DNA of 38,454 bases, taken from assembly GCA_023432405.1 (NCBI GenBank), contig JAEYUQ010000028.1:1-38454 (forward strand), given 5' to 3'. Below the pieces are notes generated by a model. The model worked only from the letters and a program-made list of their open reading frames with translations. It was not told the origin of the DNA and did not search any database. Positions 8,066 to 17,128 of this stretch are shown here, piece after piece. The position numbers were made by a program, and so were the translations under genes. The number at the start of each line of letters is the position of its first letter. Within the stretch, counting starts at the first letter, position 1. The DNA comes from Actinomycetes bacterium (GTDB lineage Bacteria; Actinomycetota; Actinomycetes; Mycobacteriales; Mycobacteriaceae).

Positions 8066-8989
8066 CTAATCCCATTGAGACGCTGCCACGACAGCTGGAT
8101 CTACATCCAATCCTGTCCACCGCACGTCGAGATTTTCAAGAGGCTGTTCCTGCTGAGTATCAACCGCCTGTGCTTTATAGAGTTCTAAGAGTGCTAAGAA
8201 CCTTCCTACAACTTCCATAGTCACTGTGCAGTCCCTGGTTAAAGCGGTAAAACTCGTCCACACGTGAACTCCTAGATCCTTAAGAATTGAGAGAATAACT
8301 CCTGCCTGATGTGGTACGGACACAGATACTTCATGAAGATGATTTGTCTCAACCTGTTGTGGCGGCTGAGGACGAAACACAGCTGCTGCCAGTTCAGCGA
8401 AGGATTGTGGAGTATGGCCGAGGGTCACAGGGGGAAGTAGATGAGCAAAGTGATCTTCCATGCCCACCGCGCGAGGATACCGGCGCCGAGCATGGGATTG
8501 CCTCTCCCCCAAGAATTGTGCCGCTTTCTTGTACGCCTGATATTGCATGAGTCGCGCAAAGAGCAAATCTCTCATCTCGAGAAGCTCCAGATCTTCCTCA
8601 CTCTCAACGTCCCCGCGCGGTAGCAACCGAGCCGTTTTCAAGTCTAAGAGGGTGGCGGCAACCACAAGGAACTCTGTCACTTCCTCCAGATTGCTATTGG
8701 AATCCAGGGTATTGGTGTAGGCCAAGAACTCATCGGTGACCTCAGCCAAATCCACATCGGTAATATCCATCTTCTTGGCAGAGATGAGCTGTAATAGAAG
8801 ATCGAACGGTCCCTCAAAATTAGCAAGAGCCACCCGAAAACCAGTGATTTCAGGCTGCACCGGATTATCACCACTGCTCCTGTCAGCATGAGTCCCACAA
8901 GACTTCAGCCGGGCTGGCAACAGGGGTGCGTTTGTCTCAGAGGTGAGAGTATTCACGTGGACATCACTGATAAGCAGAGGTGCGTTCAA
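8066..8989 (-). CDS. scpA: segregation and condensation protein A (kleisin)
   Basis: A 307-aa kleisin bridging SMC heads. The N-terminal helix motif FEGPFDLLLQLI with MDITDVDLAEVTDEFL is the SMC-neck-binding signature, and EFLVVAATLLDLKTARLLP follows. The C-terminal winged helix (FLALLELYKAQAV) binds the SMC cap. About 50 residues precede the conserved core. The proposed start is a TTG with AAAAGAAG just upstream, giving a 26-base overlap with the end of parA. A GTG at 8956 would shorten the overlap to almost nothing, but it has no visible ribosome site. Confidence 0.93.
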   Translation of the reverse strand: MNAPLLISDVHVNTLTSETNAPLLPARLKSCGTHADRSSGDNPVQPEITGFRVALANFEGPFDLLLQLISAKKMDITDVDLAEVTDEFLAYTNTLDSNSNLEEVTEFLVVAATLLDLKTARLLPRGDVESEEDLELLEMRDLLFARLMQYQAYKKAAQFLGERQSHARRRYPRAVGMEDHFAHLLPPVTLGHTPQSFAELAAAVFRPQPPQQVETNHLHEVSVSVPHQAGVILSILKDLGVHVWTSFTALTRDCTVTMEVVGRFLALLELYKAQAVDTQQEQPLENLDVRWTGLDVDPAVVAASQWD

Positions 8990-9842
8990 TAACTTCTTTT
9001 GCTAAGTCAAGGTACTGATGTGAAGCCTCGGTAGAGGGGGCCCACGTCAGGATGGGTTCACCCACAGCAGAGGTTTCCGCGAAGCGAACAGTTCGTGTGA
9101 TGACAGTATCAAAAACCGTGTCTTCAAAAACGTCCACTAAGCGATTCATGACATCGCGAGCGTGACGGGTGCGGCGGTCATACATTGTGACCAAAATCCC
9201 GAGAATGTCCAGATCAAAGTTGAGACGATCTCGAACTTTATCCACTGTATCGGTCAGAGAGGCAAGACCTCTCAACGAGAAGTACTCGCACTCCATAGGG
9301 ATAATCACCCCCTGAGCGCAGGCCAGGGCGTTGACGGTCAGCAAACCCAGGGAAGGCTGACAATCCAAAATGATGTAGTCATAGTCCTGCCTGATAGGGC
9401 GCAATGCTCTGGCCAGAGTCTGCTCGCGTCCTACCTCATTGACTAATTGAATCTCGGCAGCAGACAGATCAATGTTGGCTGGAATGAGATCCATATTGTC
9501 CATAGCGGTGTGTCGAATAACACTATGAACAACAACGTTGTGGTCAATGAGGAGGTTATAAACTGTCTCCTCCAACTCATCATGGGCGACACCAAGTCCA
9601 GCCGAGAGACTCCCCTGCGGGTCTAGATCAACAAGCAGGACCTTTCGTCCGAAAGATGCCAAACTAGCGCCTAGGTTAATGGTGGTAGTAGTTTTCCCCA
9701 CACCACCTTTTTGATTACTGATCGCAATAATCTGAGCCGGGCCATGTTTCGTGAGAGGCTCAGGTTCTGGGAGAGATCTCAAAGGACGACCAGTCAATCC
9801 CCGCTTGCCCTGAGAGGTATCTTGTAAATCCTCATCAGCCAT
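8964..9842 (-). CDS. ParA/Soj-family chromosome partitioning ATPase
   Basis: A 292-aa Walker-type ATPase. It has a deviant Walker A KGGVGKTT (45-52), switch DLDPQGSLSAGLG, Walker B region YIILDCQPSLGLLTVNAL and the C-terminal DTVITRTVRFAE segment. ATP-dependent dimers bind DNA non-specifically and act in segregation. No parB follows; instead it abuts scpA, as in M. tuberculosis Rv1708-Rv1710, so it is the second, scp-linked ParA rather than the origin-linked one. The ATG at 9842 follows GAGAGGG; an upstream extension of ten residues is less likely. Confidence 0.93.
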   Translation of the reverse strand: MADEDLQDTSQGKRGLTGRPLRSLPEPEPLTKHGPAQIIAISNQKGGVGKTTTTINLGASLASFGRKVLLVDLDPQGSLSAGLGVAHDELEETVYNLLIDHNVVVHSVIRHTAMDNMDLIPANIDLSAAEIQLVNEVGREQTLARALRPIRQDYDYIILDCQPSLGLLTVNALACAQGVIIPMECEYFSLRGLASLTDTVDKVRDRLNFDLDILGILVTMYDRRTRHARDVMNRLVDVFEDTVFDTVITRTVRFAETSAVGEPILTWAPSTEASHQYLDLAKEVIERTSAYQ

Positions 9843-9916
9843 GAGCCACCCTCTCTGTTGTGAACAGTCCACACACGAACAATCTCAAATTACATCGTCG
9901 TAGTCTCTACCCTACC

Positions 9917-10819
9917 TTAGGCACGCGGATGGGTAGATGCCCAGACTTCTCGCAGGTTATCAACGGTGACATGAGTGTAAATCTGAGTAGTAGTAACAGA
10001 GGAGTGCCCCAACAACTCCTGCACCACACGCACATCAGCCCCTCCCATAAGCATGTGAGTGGCGAAGCTGTGACGCAGGGTGTGAGGATGAATGTCCTCA
10101 TTCAAACCGGCGCTTAGTGCTCGTTTTTTCACCACTTCCCATGCACTCTGCCGAGACATAGCCCCACCCCGCTTGTTGAGAAACAGTGCATGGGAGCGTC
10201 CCTTATCTAAAGCTGGCCGCCCTCTCACCACATAGTGTTCAAGCGCTTCACGTGCGGCAGAACCCACAGGGACGAGGCGCTGTTTATTTCCCTTGCCGGT
10301 CACCATCAACATCTCGTCGCTCTGAGCGACGTCGTCAAGCCATAACGCCATCGCCTCTGAAATCCTCATCCCTGTGCTGTAGAGCAACTCCAAGAGAGCG
10401 CGATCTCGAAGATCCACCCCAGATGCATACTCTCCTACAGGAATGGACTCCAGCAATGCTGTGACCTGTGGGATAGTGAGAGTCTCTGGAAGCTTTCGCA
10501 CACCGGCAACGGGATGTATATCGGCAGCCACATTGTGACTGACAAATCCCTCGCTGAGAGCAAATTTATGGAGTCCACGAATAACCACTACAGCACGGTT
10601 CACCGAGGACACAGCCATATTCTTGTCGTGCAGCTCGGCTACAAAGGCTTCAATATCAGCCTCTGTGACATCCTCCAGGCCACTTCTTCCCAAAGAATCT
10701 AGCCAGTCAAGATAGCGCTTCAGATCTCGCTTATACCCATCCACAGTATTGGAGGAGACTCCCCTCTCCACCACAAGATGAGCTAACCACGTATCTGCAC
10801 ATTCCGCTGGACTAGCCAT
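9917..10819 (-). CDS. xerD: site-specific tyrosine recombinase XerD
   Basis: A 300-aa tyrosine recombinase with an N-terminal SAM-like core-binding domain (1-105) and a catalytic domain (110-300). The active-site set is complete: Arg152 (TGMRISEA), Lys176 (TGKGNKQR), His246 and Arg249 (HPHTLRH), His272 (LGHSS) and Tyr281 (IYTHV). It resolves chromosome dimers at dif with XerC. Length and the chromosomal setting between NUDIX and parA match XerD of Mycobacteriales rather than a mobile-element integrase. It overlaps the NUDIX gene end by 8 bases. Confidence 0.95.
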   Translation of the reverse strand: MASPAECADTWLAHLVVERGVSSNTVDGYKRDLKRYLDWLDSLGRSGLEDVTEADIEAFVAELHDKNMAVSSVNRAVVVIRGLHKFALSEGFVSHNVAADIHPVAGVRKLPETLTIPQVTALLESIPVGEYASGVDLRDRALLELLYSTGMRISEAMALWLDDVAQSDEMLMVTGKGNKQRLVPVGSAAREALEHYVVRGRPALDKGRSHALFLNKRGGAMSRQSAWEVVKKRALSAGLNEDIHPHTLRHSFATHMLMGGADVRVVQELLGHSSVTTTQIYTHVTVDNLREVWASTHPRA

Positions 10820-11462
10820 GAATTCGTTTCATATCAGGCACAACGCCCATTGCTTGACGACGCCGTGCAAGAGCCGTAGGGCGAAGATCGAAGGGCGTAT
10901 TCACACAGCGGGCCTTTGCACGCCCTGAAAGAACCTCATAGGCGCTGAGAATAGCGGCAATAGCAGTTGAGTTATAGATTTCGCCAGCAAGAACGCGGTC
11001 ATGTGCCTCTGTGAGATCAACCCACATGAGTTCCATGTCCAGTTCCTCATCAACCCGAGGAGGTTGCTCGACTGCCTGGAGATCCTGAGCGAGGTACACA
11101 CGGATAACCTCATCACAAAAACCAGGACTGGACGCGACGTCGATAAGCAGGTGCCATGATGTAGCACTCAATCCCGCTTCTTCTTTCAACTCCCTGCGTG
11201 CGCAGGTCAGGGGATCTTCTCCTGCTTTATCCAGAAGCCCTGCTGGGATTTCCCAGAGACGGCGCTGAAGGCTATGGCGATACTGCCTGACCATAGCAAG
11301 ACGGTGATCCTGATCAACAGCAACAACCGCTACTGCGCCGAAGTGCTCAACAATCTCTCGATGGGCAGTGGAATTGCCCGGCATATCAAGCACATCACTG
11401 CGAACAGACAGAATTGGGGATTCACAGAGCTGAGCAGATTCACGAACAGTGAACTCATGCAT
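10812..11462 (-). CDS. NUDIX hydrolase (ADP-ribose pyrophosphatase-like)
   Basis: A 216-aa protein with a full NUDIX box at about 75-97 (GLLDKAGEDPLTCARRELKEEAGL) and the preceding strand RQYRHSLQRRLWEIPA typical of ADP-ribose/nucleoside diphosphate-sugar pyrophosphatases. It would hydrolyse ADP-ribose to AMP and ribose 5-phosphate. The start ATG shares a base with the pyrG stop (TAATG), indicating translational coupling. The pyrG-NUDIX-xerD order is that of Rv1699-Rv1701. Confidence 0.92.
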   Translation of the reverse strand: MHEFTVRESAQLCESPILSVRSDVLDMPGNSTAHREIVEHFGAVAVVAVDQDHRLAMVRQYRHSLQRRLWEIPAGLLDKAGEDPLTCARRELKEEAGLSATSWHLLIDVASSPGFCDEVIRVYLAQDLQAVEQPPRVDEELDMELMWVDLTEAHDRVLAGEIYNSTAIAAILSAYEVLSGRAKARCVNTPFDLRPTALARRRQAMGVVPDMKRIHG

Positions 11463-13114
11463 TAGTGAGCTGATTTCCGCTCAAGCGCAGCAGCAATAAG
11501 CCCCTTAAAGAGAGGATGAGCCTTTGTCGGCCGAGATTTGTACTCTGGATGTGCCTGGGTACCAACCATGAAGGGATGGACCTCCTTGGGATACTCCACA
11601 AACTCCACCAGATTTCCATCCGGGGATGTCCCACTAAACTGCAGCTGTGACCCATCTGTAATCTGCTGGCGGTAGACGTTGTTTACCTCGTAGCGGTGAC
11701 GATGACGTTCGGAAATCTCACGCTCACCATAAAGCTCGGCTACCAGGGAGTCTTCTGCCAAAACAGCCGGATAGGCGCCCAACCGCATGGTGCCTCCCAG
11801 ATCAGCTTCACCGGAAACCGCAGCCATTTGCTCGGCCATCGTAGAAATCACTGGCGTCGTAGTCTCAGGATCAAATTCTGTGGAGGTGGCATCAGGAAGT
11901 CCAGCCCTTCGGGCAGCCTCAATGACCATACACTGCAAACCAAGGCACAGGCCTAGAGTGGGTATCTTGTGGTCGAGGGCGTAGCGAAGGCATCCAATCT
12001 TCCCCTCGATACCACGGATACCAAAACCTCCGGGAACCACGATGGCATCCACTCCACTGAGAGCTTGTGCAGCCTCGTTCTCCGTCACGCAGTCATCAGC
12101 GGCAACCCACTGAATACGGGCGTGCTGTTTATAGGCAAAAGCACCAGCGTGAAGTGCCTCCACCACGGAAAGATAGGCGTCCGGAAGATCAACATACTTG
12201 CCGACGATCGCTACACGAATCTCGCCTTCCGGGTGACGGACTCTGTCCAAAAGATCAGACCACAAAGTCCAATCCACATCACGGAAAGGCAAATTGAGTT
12301 TACGGATGAGGAAAGTATCCAGGTGTTCCCGATAGAGCACATCAGGAATGTCGTAGATAGAGCGAGAATCTGGACATGAGATAACGCCCTCTTGCTCTAC
12401 ATCGCACATTCGTGCAATTTTGTCTTTGAGGGCTACGGGGACATCTCGATCACAGCGCAGCACAATGGCATCCGGAACTATCCCGATGGAACGCAGTTCA
12501 GCAACAGAATGCTGGGTGGGCTTGGTTTTGAGCTCCTTGGAGGTAGCCAGGTATGGCACGAGGGAGCAGTGAATGAAGAAGATGTTGTCATGGCCAAGTT
12601 CTTGGCGAACCTGACGTACTGCTTCCAAGAACGGCAAGGATTCTATATCTCCGACGGTTCCGCCAATCTCCGAAATCACCACATCGGGAACATCACCATT
12701 GACATCCGGCTCCCGCATAGCGAGGATTCGTTCTTTAATCTCATTGGTGATGTGGGGAATAACTTGAACAGTTTTCCCGAGAAAATCCCCTCGGCGCTCC
12801 TTAGCGATGACGGAGGAATACACCTTACCAGTGGTGACATTGGCATTTTGGTTCAAAGAGCGATCCAAGAAGCGCTCGTAGTGTCCGAGATCGAGATCTG
12901 TTTCCGCGCCGTCGTCCGTCACGAAGACCTCACCATGTTCAAAGGGATTCATGGTTCCTGGATCCACGTTGAGGTAAGGGTCTAACTTCTGCATGGTGAC
13001 GGAGAGTCCCCGAGATATGAGCAGCTGACCAAGGCTGGCGGCTGTCAATCCCTTTCCGAGGGAGGAGACTACGCCTCCAGTGACGAAAATAAACTTGGTA
13101 TCCTGCTGCGCCAT
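11462..13114 (-). CDS. pyrG: CTP synthase
   Basis: A 550-aa two-domain enzyme converting UTP to CTP using glutamine and ATP. The synthetase domain begins VTGGVVSSLGKGLTAAS (11-27) and includes YLNVDPGTMNPFEHGEVFV and EIGGTVGDIES. The glutaminase domain has VPGGFGIRG, nucleophile Cys in LGLCLGLQ and the His/Glu pair in QAHPEYKSRP. The ATG at 13114 is chosen because GGAGG lies about 7 nt upstream; an in-frame ATG at 13147 lacks a comparable site. A strong terminator separates it from the preceding steB/mctB gene, so it likely has its own promoter in 13115-13169. Confidence 0.97.
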   Translation of the reverse strand: MAQQDTKFIFVTGGVVSSLGKGLTAASLGQLLISRGLSVTMQKLDPYLNVDPGTMNPFEHGEVFVTDDGAETDLDLGHYERFLDRSLNQNANVTTGKVYSSVIAKERRGDFLGKTVQVIPHITNEIKERILAMREPDVNGDVPDVVISEIGGTVGDIESLPFLEAVRQVRQELGHDNIFFIHCSLVPYLATSKELKTKPTQHSVAELRSIGIVPDAIVLRCDRDVPVALKDKIARMCDVEQEGVISCPDSRSIYDIPDVLYREHLDTFLIRKLNLPFRDVDWTLWSDLLDRVRHPEGEIRVAIVGKYVDLPDAYLSVVEALHAGAFAYKQHARIQWVAADDCVTENEAAQALSGVDAIVVPGGFGIRGIEGKIGCLRYALDHKIPTLGLCLGLQCMVIEAARRAGLPDATSTEFDPETTTPVISTMAEQMAAVSGEADLGGTMRLGAYPAVLAEDSLVAELYGEREISERHRHRYEVNNVYRQQITDGSQLQFSGTSPDGNLVEFVEYPKEVHPFMVGTQAHPEYKSRPTKAHPLFKGLIAAALERKSAH

Positions 13115-13169
13115 AGTGCCTCCGCGAGGTTCGTAGTAGAACGGCATTCCATGAAACCAGCCCAGGTAG

Positions 13170-13200
13170 AAAAAACCCGCGGGCTTGGTTTCCCACGGGT
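13170..13200 (-). terminator. rho-independent terminator between steB/mctB and pyrG
   Basis: On the minus strand, ACCCGTGGG (13200-13192) pairs with CCCGCGGGT (13183-13175) including one G-T pair, over an 8-nt loop. It is followed directly by a run of six T. This is the clearest terminator of the window and splits the long minus-strand block in two. Confidence 0.88.
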
Positions 13201-13244
13201 CTTCAGTATAACACCGAAGTCTAAGACTTCAGGCGCCTGGCATT

Positions 13245-14138
13245 TTAGGGCATTTCAGCTGCAGCATTGCTGGCAACTCCATAAGCTCCATGCGCGCCTT
13301 CAAGTTGCTGCGCCAAGGCCAGGATAGTCACTACCTGACCAGGAGAATAGGTGACCGAATCAACAGTGCTCACGGGAGATTCTGGATTCGACCGAAGAAT
13401 ACCAACAACTCCATCACCAGGAGCTTCGGTGACCGGACTAGCCACAACCACACCGTTACTCATCTTTTTTATAGTGGTTGCAATGGTGGCAAGACGAGTG
13501 GGAGCATCTCCTGGAGGCATATCCCCTGTGACAATAAGCACCGCCTGAGCGGGAAGCACAGTACCGGGAGTGTAAGAAATGACCTTCTGATCGGCAAGCC
13601 CAGTGAGAAGGGCTGCCCGATCTGCTTCTCTCACCAAAGGTTCAGCTGTTTCGTTATCTAACAACAACGCTGCACCCAAAGCCGTTGCCACTCGTTCGCC
13701 AGGTGCTGGGTTCTTCGGCAAAGACACAGAGTCCGGAAGAGACTTCTTCACCGCAGCAAACACGGGCACGCCATTCTTCGGATTGAACAACGCACTGTTC
13801 AAGGTGATGTCAGCAGCTACGCTGCCACCAGCGGCGTCGATAAGCTCTTTTAAGGAATCCACGACATGAGAATCAGCATCATCAGTATGAAGTACAGCGA
13901 TAGGCCGATTCTCTAGCGTTGTAGCCACAAGGCGTGCCCGATTCTTCTGAACCAAGAGGTCAGAGGTTTCGGACATTAACAACACTGACTCAGGGAGTTC
14001 CTCTCCGGCTACCGTTGGGGCGGAATAACCAGCTGCTGAAAAGACCGTTGCCACAACGGTGCCTGCCACTCCCACAGCAACACCAAGACCAAGACCAGTG
14101 ATAAGCATGGGGAGGCGATTATTGACTTTCCGAGCCAT
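13245..14138 (-). CDS. SteB/MctB family envelope protein (DUF3186)
   Basis: A 297-aa protein with a single N-terminal signal/TM helix (about 11-35, MLITGLGLGVAVGVAGTVVAT) and an extracytoplasmic body. Position directly after steA and the overall layout match Rv1698, described as the copper-transport protein MctB, and its corynebacterial counterpart SteB, a partner of SteA in cell separation upstream of the RipC/FtsEX cell-wall hydrolase. No copper-ligand cluster of Cys/Met/His is evident, so the cell-division role seems the safer inference. AGGAAGGAA precedes the ATG. Confidence 0.82.
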   Translation of the reverse strand: MARKVNNRLPMLITGLGLGVAVGVAGTVVATVFSAAGYSAPTVAGEELPESVLLMSETSDLLVQKNRARLVATTLENRPIAVLHTDDADSHVVDSLKELIDAAGGSVAADITLNSALFNPKNGVPVFAAVKKSLPDSVSLPKNPAPGERVATALGAALLLDNETAEPLVREADRAALLTGLADQKVISYTPGTVLPAQAVLIVTGDMPPGDAPTRLATIATTIKKMSNGVVVASPVTEAPGDGVVGILRSNPESPVSTVDSVTYSPGQVVTILALAQQLEGAHGAYGVASNAAAEMP

Positions 14139-14153
14139 GATCTCAGTTCCTTC

Positions 14154-15356
14154 CTAGTGCCCCATCGAGGAGGCTACGCCCTGGACAAAATGATTCCACG
14201 AATTCTCAATGTTCTCCACAAAACCTGCACTTCCGTAGAAGCCCATGACGACAACAATCACGGCGATTGCCAATAGGACGGCCAGAACTGCGCTGATCCA
14301 CGCACCATAACGGTTAGTTCTGGTGTTATACAGAGTGCTAATAGCCTCAGAGGACACAAGACGATCTGCGCACTGAGCACGCACCATGAGGTGAGCTGCG
14401 GAGTCTTTATCAGTACCACGCATGACCGAATTCAAGGTGAAGTCCGTGGAAACCAGAACAATGAGGTCAGCTTGGTGGTAGCCAGCCAACAGAAGAGCTA
14501 AATCCCGGGAAGACTTTATTGAGGAGGGAAAAGTAAGGCCTCCTATGCCTAGCTCTTGAATGCGATCAATACCCTCAGCGGCACCCTCAGCGTCAGCCGG
14601 AAGGATAACTGTGGCACCCCCACGAAGAGTATCCGGCTTGACTTCCTCTGGATTAGCAACAATGAAATCAATCTTGTAGCCCAATTCCATGAGGTCATCG
14701 GCTGCCCCATCCACCGCGATGAGAACCGGAGACTGCTCTTTGATGAAGTCTTTGAGAGAAGCCATAGCTGCAGGTATGTCAACATCTTGAGTGACAATCA
14801 CAACTTTGCATCCTGAAATGCGTTCTGCAACGTCTGGAACTCCGAGACCATCAATCAGGAGAGGTGACTCTGTTTTGACAAAACGCTGAGCATCCTCGAA
14901 AAAGCTCTCCATGTGGTGATTGAGAGCCTGTTTTCCTTTGATAAAGCGCAGCTGAGCGCGCTCTAGGTCCAAGACAGTCCCAGCGCCGATAGAGTCGGTT
15001 CCAAAGAAAAGCTCGCCGTCTTCAGTCAGCCGTGCTTTCTTCCCATTACGCAATCCTTTGAGAAGATCCTCACCTGTGTTTTCCACTAAGGTGATGCCTT
15101 CATCCAGCATCATTTGTGCCCCATAAATGGGAATACGACCTGTAGAGAACTCGGTGAGATTCACCACTGCGGCAGGCTTAGCGTCGATAAGAGCTTGGGC
15201 AAACCGGCGGTCAATATCTGCAGCGTTAATCACTGCGATATCCCCCTGTGCCAGACGCTTAAAATTACGGGAGCGCACCCCGGAGGTGAGATCCCGAATC
15301 ACTCCATGATAACCAGGTAAATCATCGTTGCGTGAGAATAAACCCATGAGGGTCAT
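14154..15356 (-). CDS. steA: SteA, cytokinetic-ring protein
   Basis: A 400-aa protein of the SteA (Rv1697) family. The soluble N-terminal part contains AVVNLTEFSTGRIP, ESPLLIDGLGVPDV and LILPADAEGA-like strands that resemble a thiamin pyrophosphokinase-type fold. A transmembrane helix lies near 352-372 (AVLLAIAVIVVVMGFYG), with a short external tail. In corynebacteria SteA and SteB promote daughter-cell separation. The start may be ATG 15356 or the in-frame ATG three codons later; neither has a strong ribosome site. It is 12 nt after recN. Confidence 0.88.
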   Translation of the reverse strand: MTLMGLFSRNDDLPGYHGVIRDLTSGVRSRNFKRLAQGDIAVINAADIDRRFAQALIDAKPAAVVNLTEFSTGRIPIYGAQMMLDEGITLVENTGEDLLKGLRNGKKARLTEDGELFFGTDSIGAGTVLDLERAQLRFIKGKQALNHHMESFFEDAQRFVKTESPLLIDGLGVPDVAERISGCKVVIVTQDVDIPAAMASLKDFIKEQSPVLIAVDGAADDLMELGYKIDFIVANPEEVKPDTLRGGATVILPADAEGAAEGIDRIQELGIGGLTFPSSIKSSRDLALLLAGYHQADLIVLVSTDFTLNSVMRGTDKDSAAHLMVRAQCADRLVSSEAISTLYNTRTNRYGAWISAVLAVLLAIAVIVVVMGFYGSAGFVENIENSWNHFVQGVASSMGH

Positions 15357-15368
15357 TGTTCACTATTG

Positions 15369-17114
15369 TTACCGCTGAGACGCAGTAGCCACGCTGAAGA
15401 ACGCAGATTTCTCACGTTCTGCTAGCTCAAGAATCTCGCGTGCATGAGCCCGTCCGCTTTCAGTATTGTCCAATCCCGCCAACATCCGCGAGAGTTCGGC
15501 AATCCGGGCATCTCGATCTAACCTCACCACCCCGGAGATGACCTCATCGTCACTGGTGGACTTTTCCACGTGCCAATGAGCATCGGCGAAGGCCGCTACC
15601 TGGGGAAGATGCGTAACCACGATGACTTGATGTTTTGTGGCCAAGCGTGCCAGACGACGCCCTATCTCCACCGCAGCTTGCCCACCGACACCCGCGTCCA
15701 CTTCATCAAAAACCAGGGTTGTACCAGAGCTTCCACGAGCCACAATCACTTCCAGACCTAGCATCACCCGGGACAACTCTCCCCCGGAAGCGGCTAAGGC
15801 TAAGGGTTGAGATGGCGCTTTAGGTGTAGGGGCAAGCCGAAGTTCTACTGAGTCAATACCATCGGCGGTGGGTTTCTGAGAAGACAGCACAACCTCCACG
15901 CGGGCTTTTGGCATCGCGAGCCCATGAATTTCAGTTGTGACCTCCCGCGCCAATTCCTCTGCGGCGCGATGCCTCGCCTTCGAGAGCTTTTTTGCAGCCG
16001 ACACCATCTTTTTTTCGGAATTCTGGACGTCCTTCTTGAGAGACTCCAGGGCCTCGTCAGAAACGTCAATGGAATCCAGCTTCGCTTCAGCCTCGTCGCG
16101 CCACCGAAGAACACCATCTATATCCGAAGCGTACTTCCGCATGAGTGCCTTGAGGTTCTGCTGGCGCTGGAGCAGTTCCTCTAGCTGCCCAGAGTCTGAA
16201 GGCAGTTCGGAGAGATAAGCACCCAACTCTGAACTGATATCTGCCAACTCTGTACTAACCTCATGGAGCCGAGAGGCTAGATCTTTCAAAACTGGATCTG
16301 CTGTCTGTTCTAATGCTGAGGCTGCCTGCCCCACCGCATCCGAAGCCGCTGTCTCATCTCCATAGTCACCGAAAACTTCGGAACCATCAATTGCGCCTAC
16401 AGCAAGACGTGCAGCCTCTCTCAATGTATCTACATCTTGTAAGCGCCGAATCTGCTCAATAATTGTGCGATCTTCCCCCGGTTGCGGCTGAACGGAATCA
16501 ATGTCCATCACCGCAAAGCGCAATCTATCCATCTCCTGCGCCAATTCCCTGCGAGATTTCACCCGTCGGGAGTAGTCCCGTGCCAAGCGATACCAGGTGG
16601 AATAGATCTGCCTGTAGGAAGATTTGAGAGCAGCAATCTGTGGATCAAAAGCATCAAGAGCTTCTAATTGCCGTTCAGGGGATAACAGACGAAGCTGATC
16701 ATTTTGGCCATGAATGGTCAACAGATCCTGAGTAAACTGACCTAAACTAGCAGCTGGTACGGACCGGCCACCGAGATGCGCGCGGGAACGTCCTGTGTTC
16801 TTCACCGTGCGGCTGATAATGTATTCGCCATTATCATCGGCTACAGCTCCAGTTTCCCTCAGAACCTCCTCCACGGAAGCAGCCGCGTCTGCGTCTAAAC
16901 CCTCAACGGAAAAAGCCCCCTCCACCGTAGCTGCGGTAGTACCCGCACGCACCCGCGAAGCATCGGCACGGCCACCGATAAGAAGGCGCAAACCCGTGAC
17001 CACCATAGTTTTTCCAGCGCCGGTTTCACCAGTGAGCACGGTAAGGCCTGGAGTCAGTTCCAGGTTAGCCTTCTCAATGACACCTAGGTTTTCAATGGCC
17101 ATCTCGGACAACAT
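15369..17114 (-). CDS. recN: DNA repair protein RecN
   Basis: A 581-aa SMC-like ATPase for double-strand break repair. Walker A GETGAGKT is at 29-36. Two central coiled-coil segments flank the hinge (roughly 150-380). The C-terminal head carries the ABC signature region SGGELSRVMLGLE and Walker B LVFDEVDAGVGG, followed by VVTHLPQVAAFAD. All elements are intact and the length is normal. It sits between nadK (14 nt) and steA (12 nt), the conserved order in Mycobacteriales. Confidence 0.97.
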   Translation of the reverse strand: MLSEMAIENLGVIEKANLELTPGLTVLTGETGAGKTMVVTGLRLLIGGRADASRVRAGTTAATVEGAFSVEGLDADAAASVEEVLRETGAVADDNGEYIISRTVKNTGRSRAHLGGRSVPAASLGQFTQDLLTIHGQNDQLRLLSPERQLEALDAFDPQIAALKSSYRQIYSTWYRLARDYSRRVKSRRELAQEMDRLRFAVMDIDSVQPQPGEDRTIIEQIRRLQDVDTLREAARLAVGAIDGSEVFGDYGDETAASDAVGQAASALEQTADPVLKDLASRLHEVSTELADISSELGAYLSELPSDSGQLEELLQRQQNLKALMRKYASDIDGVLRWRDEAEAKLDSIDVSDEALESLKKDVQNSEKKMVSAAKKLSKARHRAAEELAREVTTEIHGLAMPKARVEVVLSSQKPTADGIDSVELRLAPTPKAPSQPLALAASGGELSRVMLGLEVIVARGSSGTTLVFDEVDAGVGGQAAVEIGRRLARLATKHQVIVVTHLPQVAAFADAHWHVEKSTSDDEVISGVVRLDRDARIAELSRMLAGLDNTESGRAHAREILELAEREKSAFFSVATASQR

Positions 17115-17128
17115 GGCGGTCAGTCTAC

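Noticed and set aside
9917..10819. xerD as an integrase of a mobile element
   Set aside because: Chromosomal context NUDIX-xerD-parA-scpA, length and sequence match housekeeping XerD; no att repeats or cargo nearby.
12392..12985. 197-aa plus-strand frame antisense to pyrG
   Set aside because: Long but lies wholly opposite conserved CTP synthase; no recognisable motif.
13245..14138. Copper transport as the firm function of the steB/mctB gene
   Set aside because: No Cys/Met/His metal cluster is visible and linkage to steA favours a cell-separation role, so copper function is mentioned only as a family name.
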